From Sandaracinus sp. (GTDB lineage Bacteria > Myxococcota_A > Polyangia > Polyangiales > Houyiibacteriaceae): a DNA stretch of 64,000 nucleotides. A program made the position numbers and the translations under genes. How positions within the stretch are numbered: the first letter of the stretch is position 1; every line of letters begins with the position of its first letter. Positions 26,478 through 33,967 of the stretch are shown in pieces. The DNA is taken from positions 62,001 to 126,000 of the forward strand of contig JACKEH010000008.1 in NCBI GenBank assembly GCA_020633125.1, read 5' to 3'. A model generated the notes under the pieces. That model ran no database searches. It had not been told where the DNA came from and saw only the letters and a list, made by a program, of their open reading frames with translations.

Positions 26478-27128
26478 ATGCAGGCCCGGGCCCTTCTCTT
26501 CCTCCTCGGCGTCTCACTCGCGCCCACCACGACGCACGCACAACTCGCCGACCCGTGGAACGTCGCGCCGCTCGTCTACCGAGTCGAGCCGGAAGCGCTC
26601 ACGCCACGCCGAGACGAGCGTGGGTTCCACCGCGCGTTGCGACTTCACGTGGCGGCCGACTTCCACCTCCCGGTCGTGGCTAACGTCGGGCGCGACGAGA
26701 ACGACGACCAATGGGACCTCGCGGCCGGGGGCCACCTCGCACTCGAGATTCCGATCCTCGCGGTGCTCTCGGTCGGCGTGAGCGGCGGCTATCTGTGGTG
26801 GCGTTTCGGAGAAGACTTCCTCGACGATCACGACTCACTCCACGCATTCGAGGGCGGCATCTTCGCGCGGGCGTTCGCCATCTCGGGGTCCTTTCGCGCG
26901 TTCCTCGGAGCGCATGCGGGCCTCGTCCACCTCGCGACCGAGGGTGGGCCGACCTGGGGCACCTACGTCGGGCCCCAAGCCGGCATCCAGTTCGGGTCCA
27001 CGTTCGGCATGGAGATCGCGGTCGGAGCGAGCTACCGACGCTTGCCCGACCGAGCGCCCACCCCGCACGGCACGCTCGATCCCTACTTCACCTACGGCTT
27101 CTACTTTCTCTTGGAGCGCCCCCGATGA
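26478..27128 (+). CDS. Outer-membrane beta-barrel-like protein
   Basis: A 216-residue protein with a signal peptide (MQARALLFLLGVSLAPTTTHAQ). The mature sequence alternates amphipathic strands rich in Gly and aromatic residues (LSVGVSGGYLWWRFG, FRAFLGAHAGLVHL, IQFGSTFGMEIAVGASYRR) and ends YFTYGFYFLLERPR, compatible with a small outer-membrane barrel, although the last residue is not aromatic. Its stop overlaps the next start as ATGA. The 5' two thirds of a paralogous gene at 23744 were lost at the transposon junction. Confidence 0.75.
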   Translation: MQARALLFLLGVSLAPTTTHAQLADPWNVAPLVYRVEPEALTPRRDERGFHRALRLHVAADFHLPVVANVGRDENDDQWDLAAGGHLALEIPILAVLSVGVSGGYLWWRFGEDFLDDHDSLHAFEGGIFARAFAISGSFRAFLGAHAGLVHLATEGGPTWGTYVGPQAGIQFGSTFGMEIAVGASYRRLPDRAPTPHGTLDPYFTYGFYFLLERPR

Positions 27129-27853
27129 TTGGTCCCATCCGTTTCGCCTGCGCCGCCGCCCTGCTCGTCGGGTGCATTCGCGGAGAACATCGTCCGGCCC
27201 ACGACGTGCGCACGCTCGTCGAGCGACAGCTCGGTTGTGGCGACGTGCAGGTCGCGTTCGCGCCACGAAGCCCGTACCGAGACGACCCGTTGACCGACGA
27301 CCGCATCGACGTCGTGGCGTGGGGGTGTGGACAGGTCGCTCGCGTGCGCTGCACGCCCAGCGACCCACGCGGTGGGTGGTGCGAGGCGGACACCACGTAC
27401 GAGCTACCGGAGTCCGAGTCGCTCGCCGTGGTGAAGGTGTTGGGTCGCTACGCTCGCCGCGAAGGGGTCGCACAACGCGAGCGCATCGTCGTCGACGGTG
27501 CCGAGCTGGTGCGTCCCGCCCGCTACGAGGCGGTCGCGATCCCCGTGCGCGCCGGGCATTCGCGTTGGACGCTCGACAGCCGACCCGTGACGGAGCGCGA
27601 GCACCACTACACGACCACCTCGAGACGAAGAGTCGGTAACCGCGAGTACGAGACGACCTACTACCACACCCGCGTCGTGCGCGAGCTGGCGGTTGGCTGC
27701 GAGATCGCCTTCGCGCTCGACGCTTACCCAGGTGCGACCTACCGCATCGAGCTCGATTACCATGGCCCCGATCGATGCGACGTTCGTTGTGCACGTGAAG
27801 TGGCGACCCCCGCGGGCATCCGACTCGCTGCCTGCGAGGGCTTCGGGAGCTGA
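27125..27853 (+). CDS. Lipoprotein, paralogue B
   Basis: A 242-residue lipoprotein (MIGPIRFACAAALLVGC, lipobox LVGC) translated by ATGA overlap with the barrel gene, implying that the two products work together, for example as a surface lipoprotein and its anchor. It matches the lipoprotein at 23978 along the whole length (HDVRTLVERQLGCGDVQVAF, AVVKVLGRYAR, CDVRCAREVATPAGI). It carries an extra basic, Tyr-rich insertion (HHYTTTSRRRVGNREYE). Function unknown. Confidence 0.8.
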   Translation: MIGPIRFACAAALLVGCIRGEHRPAHDVRTLVERQLGCGDVQVAFAPRSPYRDDPLTDDRIDVVAWGCGQVARVRCTPSDPRGGWCEADTTYELPESESLAVVKVLGRYARREGVAQRERIVVDGAELVRPARYEAVAIPVRAGHSRWTLDSRPVTEREHHYTTTSRRRVGNREYETTYYHTRVVRELAVGCEIAFALDAYPGATYRIELDYHGPDRCDVRCAREVATPAGIRLAACEGFGS

Positions 27854-28046
27854 GCGCGAGCGCGCGACGCTCGCCGACGGCCCGGCGACGGATTCGTTCA
27901 CCCACGTCGTAGAAGCCCGCTCACGCCTTGGCGAGATGCTCAGGCTCCACGAAGCGCTCCGCGCCGCGGCACGCTTCTTCGGCGGCGAGCACGCTTCGGA
28001 CCACGAATCTGCGCCACTCCGTGGGTTCGACGCCTACTCTCCGCGG

Positions 28047-28535
28047 ATGCGAAGACTCATCACCTGTTGGCTTCTGGCGGCCGCAACGGCCTGTGGCGAC
28101 GACGACGGCCCCTCGACCGACCCGCAAGACGCGGGTATCGACGCGCAGACGGTCGACGCGGGCGGTGACCCGGTCGACGCCGGCGAGCCCGAGGCCGACG
28201 CGGGTAGCGATGTGGGAAGTGAGGACGCCGGTCCCCTCGATGCCGGCCCGCCCATCGCCTGCGCGTTCAACCGCGAGTGCCCCGACACGATGTTCTGCGA
28301 TTCCGACGACTGCGACGAAGGGTGCTTCTGCAAACCCGGTGCGCGCGGAACCGGGGCCTTGGGAGACGACTGCACCTCGGGCAACCAATGCGCGAGCTCG
28401 ATTTGCCTCGAAGGGCCGGGCGACGCGTTGATGTGCTCGATCGAATGCACGAACGCCGAGGACTGCTCGGACCCGCTTCCGAACTGCACCGACGTCGCGT
28501 TCGTCGGAAGCATCTGCGTGCGCGCGCCCGGCTGA
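28047..28535 (+). CDS. Small Cys-rich lipoprotein
   Basis: A 162-residue lipoprotein: MRRLITCWLLAAATAC (lipobox ATAC), an Asp/Ala/Gly spacer of about 55 residues (VDAGGDPVDAGEPEADAG), then a domain with about twelve cysteines (CAFNRECPDTMFCDSDDCDE, CTSGNQCASSICL, CSIECTNAEDC). The pattern resembles the Dickkopf-like or EGF-like Cys modules found at the end of many myxobacterial surface lipoproteins. It is monocistronic and followed by a strong terminator. Confidence 0.8.
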   Translation: MRRLITCWLLAAATACGDDDGPSTDPQDAGIDAQTVDAGGDPVDAGEPEADAGSDVGSEDAGPLDAGPPIACAFNRECPDTMFCDSDDCDEGCFCKPGARGTGALGDDCTSGNQCASSICLEGPGDALMCSIECTNAEDCSDPLPNCTDVAFVGSICVRAPG

Positions 28536-28548
28536 GCGACGAGCCGAA

Positions 28549-28582
28549 AAGGCGCTCCGACGCAAGCGGGTCGGAGCGCCTT
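28549..28582. terminator. Strong hairpin terminator
   Basis: A perfect 13-bp stem (AAGGCGCTCCGAC with GTCGGAGCGCCTT) and 8-base loop, 14 bases after the stop at 28535. The A-rich 5' side also makes it a possible terminator on the minus strand. Confidence 0.85.
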
Positions 28583-28830
28583 CGTGCGACGCCTGCCCTC
28601 GGCCGAAGCGTGGGCTTCCCCGCAGACGCGTTCGGACGAAGGGATGCGAAGCCACGTCGAGCACGCCTGCGCGGTCGGGAACCTTCTTTCGCGCGTGGCG
28701 GTGGCGGCGGGGTGGCGGACTTTCTGGCGTCCGGAGTGCCCTTCGAGGTTTTCGAAGGACCGCTTTCCTCGAAGAAACGAGGACGACGCGCGCCCTCTCG
28801 GGCGGCACGCTCCGTGCGGTCGCCTGGCCC

Positions 28831-31182
28831 ATGCAACTGGAGCGCTGGTGGTTGCCGACCTTCGCGTGCGCGTGGACGTTCGGCCTCGCGTGGGGTCCGA
28901 GCTCGCGAGGTCCGGCGTGGCTCGCGCTGGTGATCGGGCTCACCGCGCTCACGTTCCTGCGCGACGCACGCGCGCGGCTGCTCGGGCTGGCGTTGGCACC
29001 CGCGATGTGGCTGGCGGGGCTCTCCGCCGCGCCTTCGACCTCGTTCGCCGTGCACGAAGTAAGAGGCCTCGCCCGGCTCGAAGGCGAGGTGGTCTCGACG
29101 CGCCACGGCGAGCCGCCTGCCTTCGATCTGGTGACGATGCGCGGCGCGCTCGTCGACGAGGACCGTCCGCTTCCCTCGCTCCGGCTCCGCTTGCGGGGCG
29201 TCGAGCCGCCACCGCGTGGTGCACGCGTTCGCCTGCTCGCGCGATTGCGGCCCGTGACACGTTTCTGGAATCCGACGCCGCACCCGAGCTGGCCCGAGGT
29301 CGACGCGCCGACCGCCGAAGGCCGTGTGGTGGGCTCGGTGGAGGTGGTGGACGGTGGCGGCCTGGCGTGGCTCGAGGGCGCGCGAGCGGGGCTTCGCGAT
29401 CGGCTGAATCGCACGTTGCCCGCGCATGCCGCAGCGGTGGCGCGAGCACTCTTGCTCGGCGACGGTTCCGCGGTCGAAGCCCGCGAGCGAGACGCGCTTC
29501 GCGGTGCGGGAATGGCGCATCTGCTCGCCGTCTCCGGCTTGCACGTCGCGCTCTTGGCCGCGTTCGTCTTCTGGGCCTTCGCGTGGCTCATGCGCGGGCG
29601 CGCGGACGATCCGGTGCGCGCGGCGGCGCTCGCGACGATTCCCGTCGTGTTGGGCTTCGCGCTGGTGGCGGGCGGCGCCCCGTCGGTGTGGAGAGCCGCG
29701 ACCATGGCCACGCTCGCCGCGGGACTGCGCGCCCAACGTCGCCGCCCGAACGCGGTCGCGGTCACCGCCGCGGCGATCTTGGGGTTCGCCATCGCGCAGC
29801 CGGATCAGGCGCTCCGTCCCGCGTTTCTCCTCTCCGCGGCCGCGACGGCTGCGATCGTCAGCTCGGAGTCTCACGAGCTGCCGTGGCGCGCGGCGTTCGT
29901 GCTCTCGCTTCGCACCACGCTCGCCACCGCCCCGTTGGTGATCTGGTGCTTCGGTGAGCTGCCCCTGCTCGGCGTGGTGGCGAACGTGATCTTGTTGCCG
30001 ATCGCGACGGTGTTGCTCGTCCCGCTCGCGTTCGTGCATGCGATCGCCGCCGGGCTGGGGCTCGAGTCGCTCTCCGCGCCGCTCTTCACGACGACCCTCG
30101 ACGGGCTCGTCGGGGCCGCGCAGCTCTTCACCGACGCTTCGGCGTCTTCGCCTCTGCCCCCACCGAGCGTCGCGCAAGGTTGGATCCTCGCGGCCGCCAC
30201 GGTGGCTCTGCTGGCGGCGCGCACGTGGCGTCGTGCGCTCCTCGCGATCGGGCTCACCACGCTCGCGCTCGTCGGGGCCGAGCTGCACCTTCGCCACGTG
30301 GCGAAGCCGACCGGAGTCCTCCGCCTCACGCAGCTCGACGTGGGACAGGGTGACGGCGCGCTGCTCGATCTCCCGAACGGCGAGGCCATGCTGATCGACG
30401 CGGGTGGGGGCCGCCCCGATCCGGGCGAGCGGGCATTGGTTCCTTTGCTTCGCGCGCGACGACGCGACGCGCTCGCGGTGGTCGTGATCTCGCATCCGCA
30501 TCCCGATCACTTCGGGGGCATGCATGCGCTGCTTGCGGAGCTCGACGCGGGGCGGCTGCGGATTGGCGAGGTGTGGGACGGCGGACAAGCCGAAGCGGAG
30601 CAGCCGCACGGGCCCGCGGCCGCGCTTCTGCGGGCGTTTCGACGACGAGGGGTGCCGGTTCGTACGCCTTGCGGGGACCGGACGATCGGGGGAGCGCGCG
30701 TGGAGGTCGGTTGGCCCTGCCCGCGCTTCGACGCCGGGTACGACGCGAACGACAACTCGTTGGTGGTTCGCGTGCGCCACGGGCAGCGCGCGTTTCTCTT
30801 CACCGGCGACGTCGAAGCGCTCGCGGAGGGCGCCCTGGTGCAGAGCGAGCTCGCCCTGCACGCCGACGTGCTCAAGGTGCCGCATCACGGGTCTCGAACG
30901 TCGTCGTCGGAGGCTTTCCTCGGGCGCGTCCGGCCTTGGGTGGCGGTGGCGAGCCAAGGCCGGGGAAACACGTACGGGCATCCACACGCCGAGGTCGTCG
31001 AGCGCTTTCGCGCGCACGCGATTCCTTGGCTCACGACCCGCGAGCTCGGAGGCGTGGTGATCGAGACCGACGGACGACGGGTCACGTGGTGGAGCGCGCA
31101 GAACGAGACCCACGTCGCCGTTCGCTCACGAGAGGAGGCGGCGTCGCGTGTGTCGTGGAAGCGACCGAAGACGCACGAGTGA
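28831..31182 (+). CDS. comEC: ComEC/Rec2 DNA-uptake channel
   Basis: A 783-residue inner-membrane protein. It has N-terminal membrane segments and a DUF4131-like soluble domain (about 70-170). The Competence domain carries GMAHLLAVSGLHVALL (about residue 228-243) and many membrane segments to about 500. A C-terminal metallo-beta-lactamase domain starts at LTQLDVGQGDGALL with the metal motif SHPHPDHFGG (about 552), HHGS (about 690) and further His/Asp residues. ComEC forms the channel for single-stranded DNA entry in natural transformation; the MBL domain is the proposed nuclease. No other competence genes are adjacent. Length is normal for the family. Confidence 0.95.
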   Translation: MQLERWWLPTFACAWTFGLAWGPSSRGPAWLALVIGLTALTFLRDARARLLGLALAPAMWLAGLSAAPSTSFAVHEVRGLARLEGEVVSTRHGEPPAFDLVTMRGALVDEDRPLPSLRLRLRGVEPPPRGARVRLLARLRPVTRFWNPTPHPSWPEVDAPTAEGRVVGSVEVVDGGGLAWLEGARAGLRDRLNRTLPAHAAAVARALLLGDGSAVEARERDALRGAGMAHLLAVSGLHVALLAAFVFWAFAWLMRGRADDPVRAAALATIPVVLGFALVAGGAPSVWRAATMATLAAGLRAQRRRPNAVAVTAAAILGFAIAQPDQALRPAFLLSAAATAAIVSSESHELPWRAAFVLSLRTTLATAPLVIWCFGELPLLGVVANVILLPIATVLLVPLAFVHAIAAGLGLESLSAPLFTTTLDGLVGAAQLFTDASASSPLPPPSVAQGWILAAATVALLAARTWRRALLAIGLTTLALVGAELHLRHVAKPTGVLRLTQLDVGQGDGALLDLPNGEAMLIDAGGGRPDPGERALVPLLRARRRDALAVVVISHPHPDHFGGMHALLAELDAGRLRIGEVWDGGQAEAEQPHGPAAALLRAFRRRGVPVRTPCGDRTIGGARVEVGWPCPRFDAGYDANDNSLVVRVRHGQRAFLFTGDVEALAEGALVQSELALHADVLKVPHHGSRTSSSEAFLGRVRPWVAVASQGRGNTYGHPHAEVVERFRAHAIPWLTTRELGGVVIETDGRRVTWWSAQNETHVAVRSREEAASRVSWKRPKTHE

Positions 31183-31190
31183 CGGATCGC

Positions 31191-31216
31191 GAAGAGCCCG
31201 CCGAAGCGGGCTCTTC
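31191..31216. terminator. Hairpin between convergent genes
   Basis: A perfect 11-bp stem GAAGAGCCCGC/GCGGGCTCTTC with CGAA loop, between comEC (+) and the minus-strand lipoprotein gene. No long T-run; probably acts on both strands. Confidence 0.75.
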
Positions 31217-31237
31217 GTCACGAACGTGGTGCCGAGC

Positions 31238-31744
31238 TCACTCGACGTCGCAGCCCTCGTAGGAGAGGTCCGCGGTGACCTGCGCCGTGGCGCCGGTCGC
31301 GTCGCTCACGGTGCAGTCGATCTCGACCGAAGCGATTCCGTCGCTGCGCACGGCGTAGGGCAAGGCGATGTCGCAGGTGCCCGATGCGCTCGCGGTGTGC
31401 GTCGTGCCGCCGAGCTCGACCTCCACGTCGCCGGCACCGTCGCGGGTCGCGCGCACGGAGAAACGATCGATCTGAATGCCACTGGACGAGGTGGGGCTGC
31501 GCTCGATCGCGAACGCGACCACGTCTTCGCCCACGTCGTCGCGGCCGATCACGCAACGACCTCGCAAGCGCGTGTCGTCGGGCGCCGCGAGGTCGGGGTC
31601 GAGGAGGTTCGTGCGTCGGTCGAAGGCGAAGCCCGTCGAGGTGCCGTCGGCCGTCACCTGAACCTCACCGGTGACGGCCAAGGAGTCGTCGCCCGCGCAG
31701 GCGAAGGAAACGAGGGCGAGAGCGACGAGGAGGGTCTGACGCAT
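31238..31744 (-). CDS. Hypothetical lipoprotein
   Basis: A 168-residue protein: MRQTLLVALALVSFAC (lipobox SFAC) followed by a beta-rich domain (VTGEVQVTADGTSTGFAFD, IQIDRFSVRATRDGAGDVEV) with two Cys pairs and a C-terminal LSYEGCDVE. It looks like an immunoglobulin-like or lipocalin-type extracellular sandwich; no family is assigned. Convergent with comEC. Confidence 0.75.
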   Translation of the reverse strand: MRQTLLVALALVSFACAGDDSLAVTGEVQVTADGTSTGFAFDRRTNLLDPDLAAPDDTRLRGRCVIGRDDVGEDVVAFAIERSPTSSSGIQIDRFSVRATRDGAGDVEVELGGTTHTASASGTCDIALPYAVRSDGIASVEIDCTVSDATGATAQVTADLSYEGCDVE

Positions 31745-32171
31745 GGTGCGCGAGCGTAATCAATCCCCGTGCCACGTGGAAACTTCACGACTTTTCGGCG
31801 CTGGAGTGGCGAAGTGGCGCGAAGTGGCGTTCACGGCGTGGCGAAATCGACCTTCTCGGGGCCAGGTGCCGGGGCGGCCTCACGAACCTGCGTCGCGGCT
31901 TCGAAGGCACGATGCCCCGACCACGCCGTCGGCAGGCCCCTCCGAGAGCTGCCACCAAGCGTCGTCTGGTCGCTCTCGTGCGTCGGGACGTACGTGGAGC
32001 GACGAGCGACGACGCGAAGACGCGACGACTTCGCCAAGAGCTGCCACCAAGCGTCGTCTGGTGCGTCGGGACGTACGTGGAGCGACGAGCGACGACGCGA
32101 AGACGCGACGACTTCGCCAAGCGATCGCCGTCGGGAGCCGGGAGCCGAGCCGCTGATGGACGCGCGCCCGC
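31745..32171 (+). repeat. Intergenic region with a 92/84-bp tandem repeat
   Basis: Two direct copies, 31946-32037 and 32038-32121, starting GAGCTGCCACCAAGCGTCGT and ending near ACTTCGCCAA. The second lacks a few bases around the TGGTCGCTCTCG segment of the first. Each contains the palindrome ACGTACGT. Nothing else recognisable is in this 427-bp gap between divergent and same-strand lipoprotein/membrane genes. Confidence 0.8.
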
Positions 32172-32600
32172 TCAGCCCGCGCGGGCGGGCAGCAAGGTCG
32201 GACCGACGATCACGGCCACCACGATGAGCACGAGCAAGGCGAGGTAGCCGTACGCCAGCCCCTGGAGGCCACCGACCTCGTCGCCCTTCGCGAGCTTGCG
32301 AAGCTTGCCCGAGACCGCGCCATGCAAACCGGCCGTGATCACCACGAGCAGGAGCTTGCCGTGCATCCACCCGGCACGCGCGTACGCATCCCACGAGAGC
32401 GCGAGCATCGTGAGGCCGCCGACGAACGCGAGGACGAGACCCGGGGTCGCGATTCGAAGCGCGACGCGCCGCGCGAGGGCGGCGACGGGAGCGCGTTCGT
32501 TTCCGGAGGCCGCCGCCGCGACGAGCGCGACGGCGATGGAGGCGCCCATCCAGAGGACGGCGCCGACGAGGTGGAGGGCCTTGAGCCAGAGGAGATGCAT
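32172..32600 (-). CDS. CopD/HemJ-like membrane protein
   Basis: A 142-residue protein with four membrane segments: LKALHLVGAVLWMGASIAVA, IATPGLVLAFVGGLTML, KLLLVVITAGLHGAVSG and a C-terminal LALLVLIVVAVIVGPTLL. A His in the first helix (KALHLVGAVLWMG) and another in GWMHGKLLLVV match the conserved positions of the CopD/HemJ (UPF0093) superfamily, which includes haem-binding protoporphyrinogen oxidase HemJ. A definite enzymatic role is not provable here; CopD-family annotation is the safe call. Confidence 0.75.
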   Translation of the reverse strand: MHLLWLKALHLVGAVLWMGASIAVALVAAAASGNERAPVAALARRVALRIATPGLVLAFVGGLTMLALSWDAYARAGWMHGKLLLVVITAGLHGAVSGKLRKLAKGDEVGGLQGLAYGYLALLVLIVVAVIVGPTLLPARAG

Positions 32601-32656
32601 GCTTCGGTCTTCGTGGACGTCGGGGGCCGCAGGCGCGGCACCGTCGGCACTTGGGG

Positions 32657-33796
32657 TCAGAGGGCCTTCTCGTACACTCGGTAGGTTTTGTAGACCTTCC
32701 CGCGCATCGCCTGAATCCCGAGGTTGATGGGTCGGTTGTCTTCGAGGGTCCAGCTCAGCTCCGCCCACTGGAAGCCGTGCTCGAGCCCGCGATGCGCGAG
32801 CTCGGCGTACATCGCGGTCGAGAGCGCGCCGTAGCGTTTGATCCCGCGCATCTCCTGTCGGATGCCGAGAAGCATCAAACGTCCGGAGCGGATGTCCTTC
32901 TTGATCTTCAGGTGCCAGAGCAGCTTGGCCCAGAGGGTCGGGAAGAGGCTGCCGTTGCTGCCCCCGAGAATCTCCGGGAGGTTCGGCAAGCAGATCACCA
33001 TGCCGACCGGGCGGCCCTTCACCTCGGCGAAGAACGCGAGGCGGGGATCGATGAGGAGCTTGAAGTCCTCCGCCATCTTCTCGATCTCGGCTTCGGTGGC
33101 CGGCACGAAGCCCCAGTTGTTCGCCCAGGCGTCGTTGAAGATCTCGAGGATGCTGTCGAGCTCCTCACGCATCTTGCCGGGGTCGACGTCACGGAAGCGA
33201 ACCTCGGGCAACGCGTTCATCTGCTCCCAGGCGCGTTGCGCGCGCGGCGGCGGCTCGGCCACCTCGTACTTCCACGCGAGCAGATCCTTGGCTTTCTCGA
33301 ATCCCGCCGCCTCGACCAGGCGGTGCTGGTAGGGGCGATGGTGCGCCATCATCAGGGCGGGCGGGGTGTCGAAGCCGTCGACCAGCATCCCGCACTCTTC
33401 GTTGATCGTGAAGTTGAAGGGGCCGCGCATGATCTTCATGCCACGCGCACGAAGCCACTTCGCGGCGGCGTCGAGGAGCGCGTCGGCCACCTCCTGGTCG
33501 TCGAGCGTGTCGAGGAAACCGAAGAAGCCCGCGTCGTCCTGGTGGATGCGCAGGTGCTCGCGATCGATCTGCGCCGAGGCGCGACCGACGAGCTTGCCGT
33601 CGCGGTAGGCCGTGAAGAGCGTGCCTTCGGCGTGCTCCCAGAGCGGGTTCTTGCCCGGCGTGAGGCGATCCTTGAGCTCCATACGCAGCGGCGGCACATA
33701 GGCGGGGTCGCCTTGGTAGACGAGATCCTGTACCGCGAGGAAAGCGGCGTAGGCGTCTTTGGAACCGAGGGCGTGCTCGCGAATCTCGACCGGCAT
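32657..33796 (-). CDS. GNAT-like acyltransferase family protein
   Basis: A 379-residue cytosolic protein. The N-terminal half has GNAT-like features (YRDGKLVGRASAQIDREHL, ALLDAAAKWLRARGMKIMRG, the MRGPFNFTINEECG segment). The C-terminal half (LAFFAEVKGRPVGMVICLP, GRLMLLGIRQEMRG, ALSTAMYAELAHRGLEHG) repeats a GNAT fold. Proteins of this size and sequence are usually annotated as N-acetyltransferases without known substrate. It lies 56 bases upstream of the CopD-like gene on the same strand. Confidence 0.7.
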   Translation of the reverse strand: MPVEIREHALGSKDAYAAFLAVQDLVYQGDPAYVPPLRMELKDRLTPGKNPLWEHAEGTLFTAYRDGKLVGRASAQIDREHLRIHQDDAGFFGFLDTLDDQEVADALLDAAAKWLRARGMKIMRGPFNFTINEECGMLVDGFDTPPALMMAHHRPYQHRLVEAAGFEKAKDLLAWKYEVAEPPPRAQRAWEQMNALPEVRFRDVDPGKMREELDSILEIFNDAWANNWGFVPATEAEIEKMAEDFKLLIDPRLAFFAEVKGRPVGMVICLPNLPEILGGSNGSLFPTLWAKLLWHLKIKKDIRSGRLMLLGIRQEMRGIKRYGALSTAMYAELAHRGLEHGFQWAELSWTLEDNRPINLGIQAMRGKVYKTYRVYEKAL

Positions 33797-33967
33797 GGCG
33801 CTCCTGCGGAGGGCGTCTGCCCTCGTCGCTGCGGGCTTTATCGCGTGTGGGCCGCAGCGTCGAGCGCTGGGAAGTCCCGTGGGTCGGCGAGGCGTTTCGC
33901 AGCGTGCCCGAGGCTCCACGCACGTCACGGATTTGACCGCGGGATCGGGCCCACTAAGGATGATTCG

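Noticed and set aside
28267..31113. A 948-codon open frame antisense to comEC
   Set aside because: Arg/Glu/Gln/His-rich mirror sequence without domains; comEC on the opposite strand has full family motifs.
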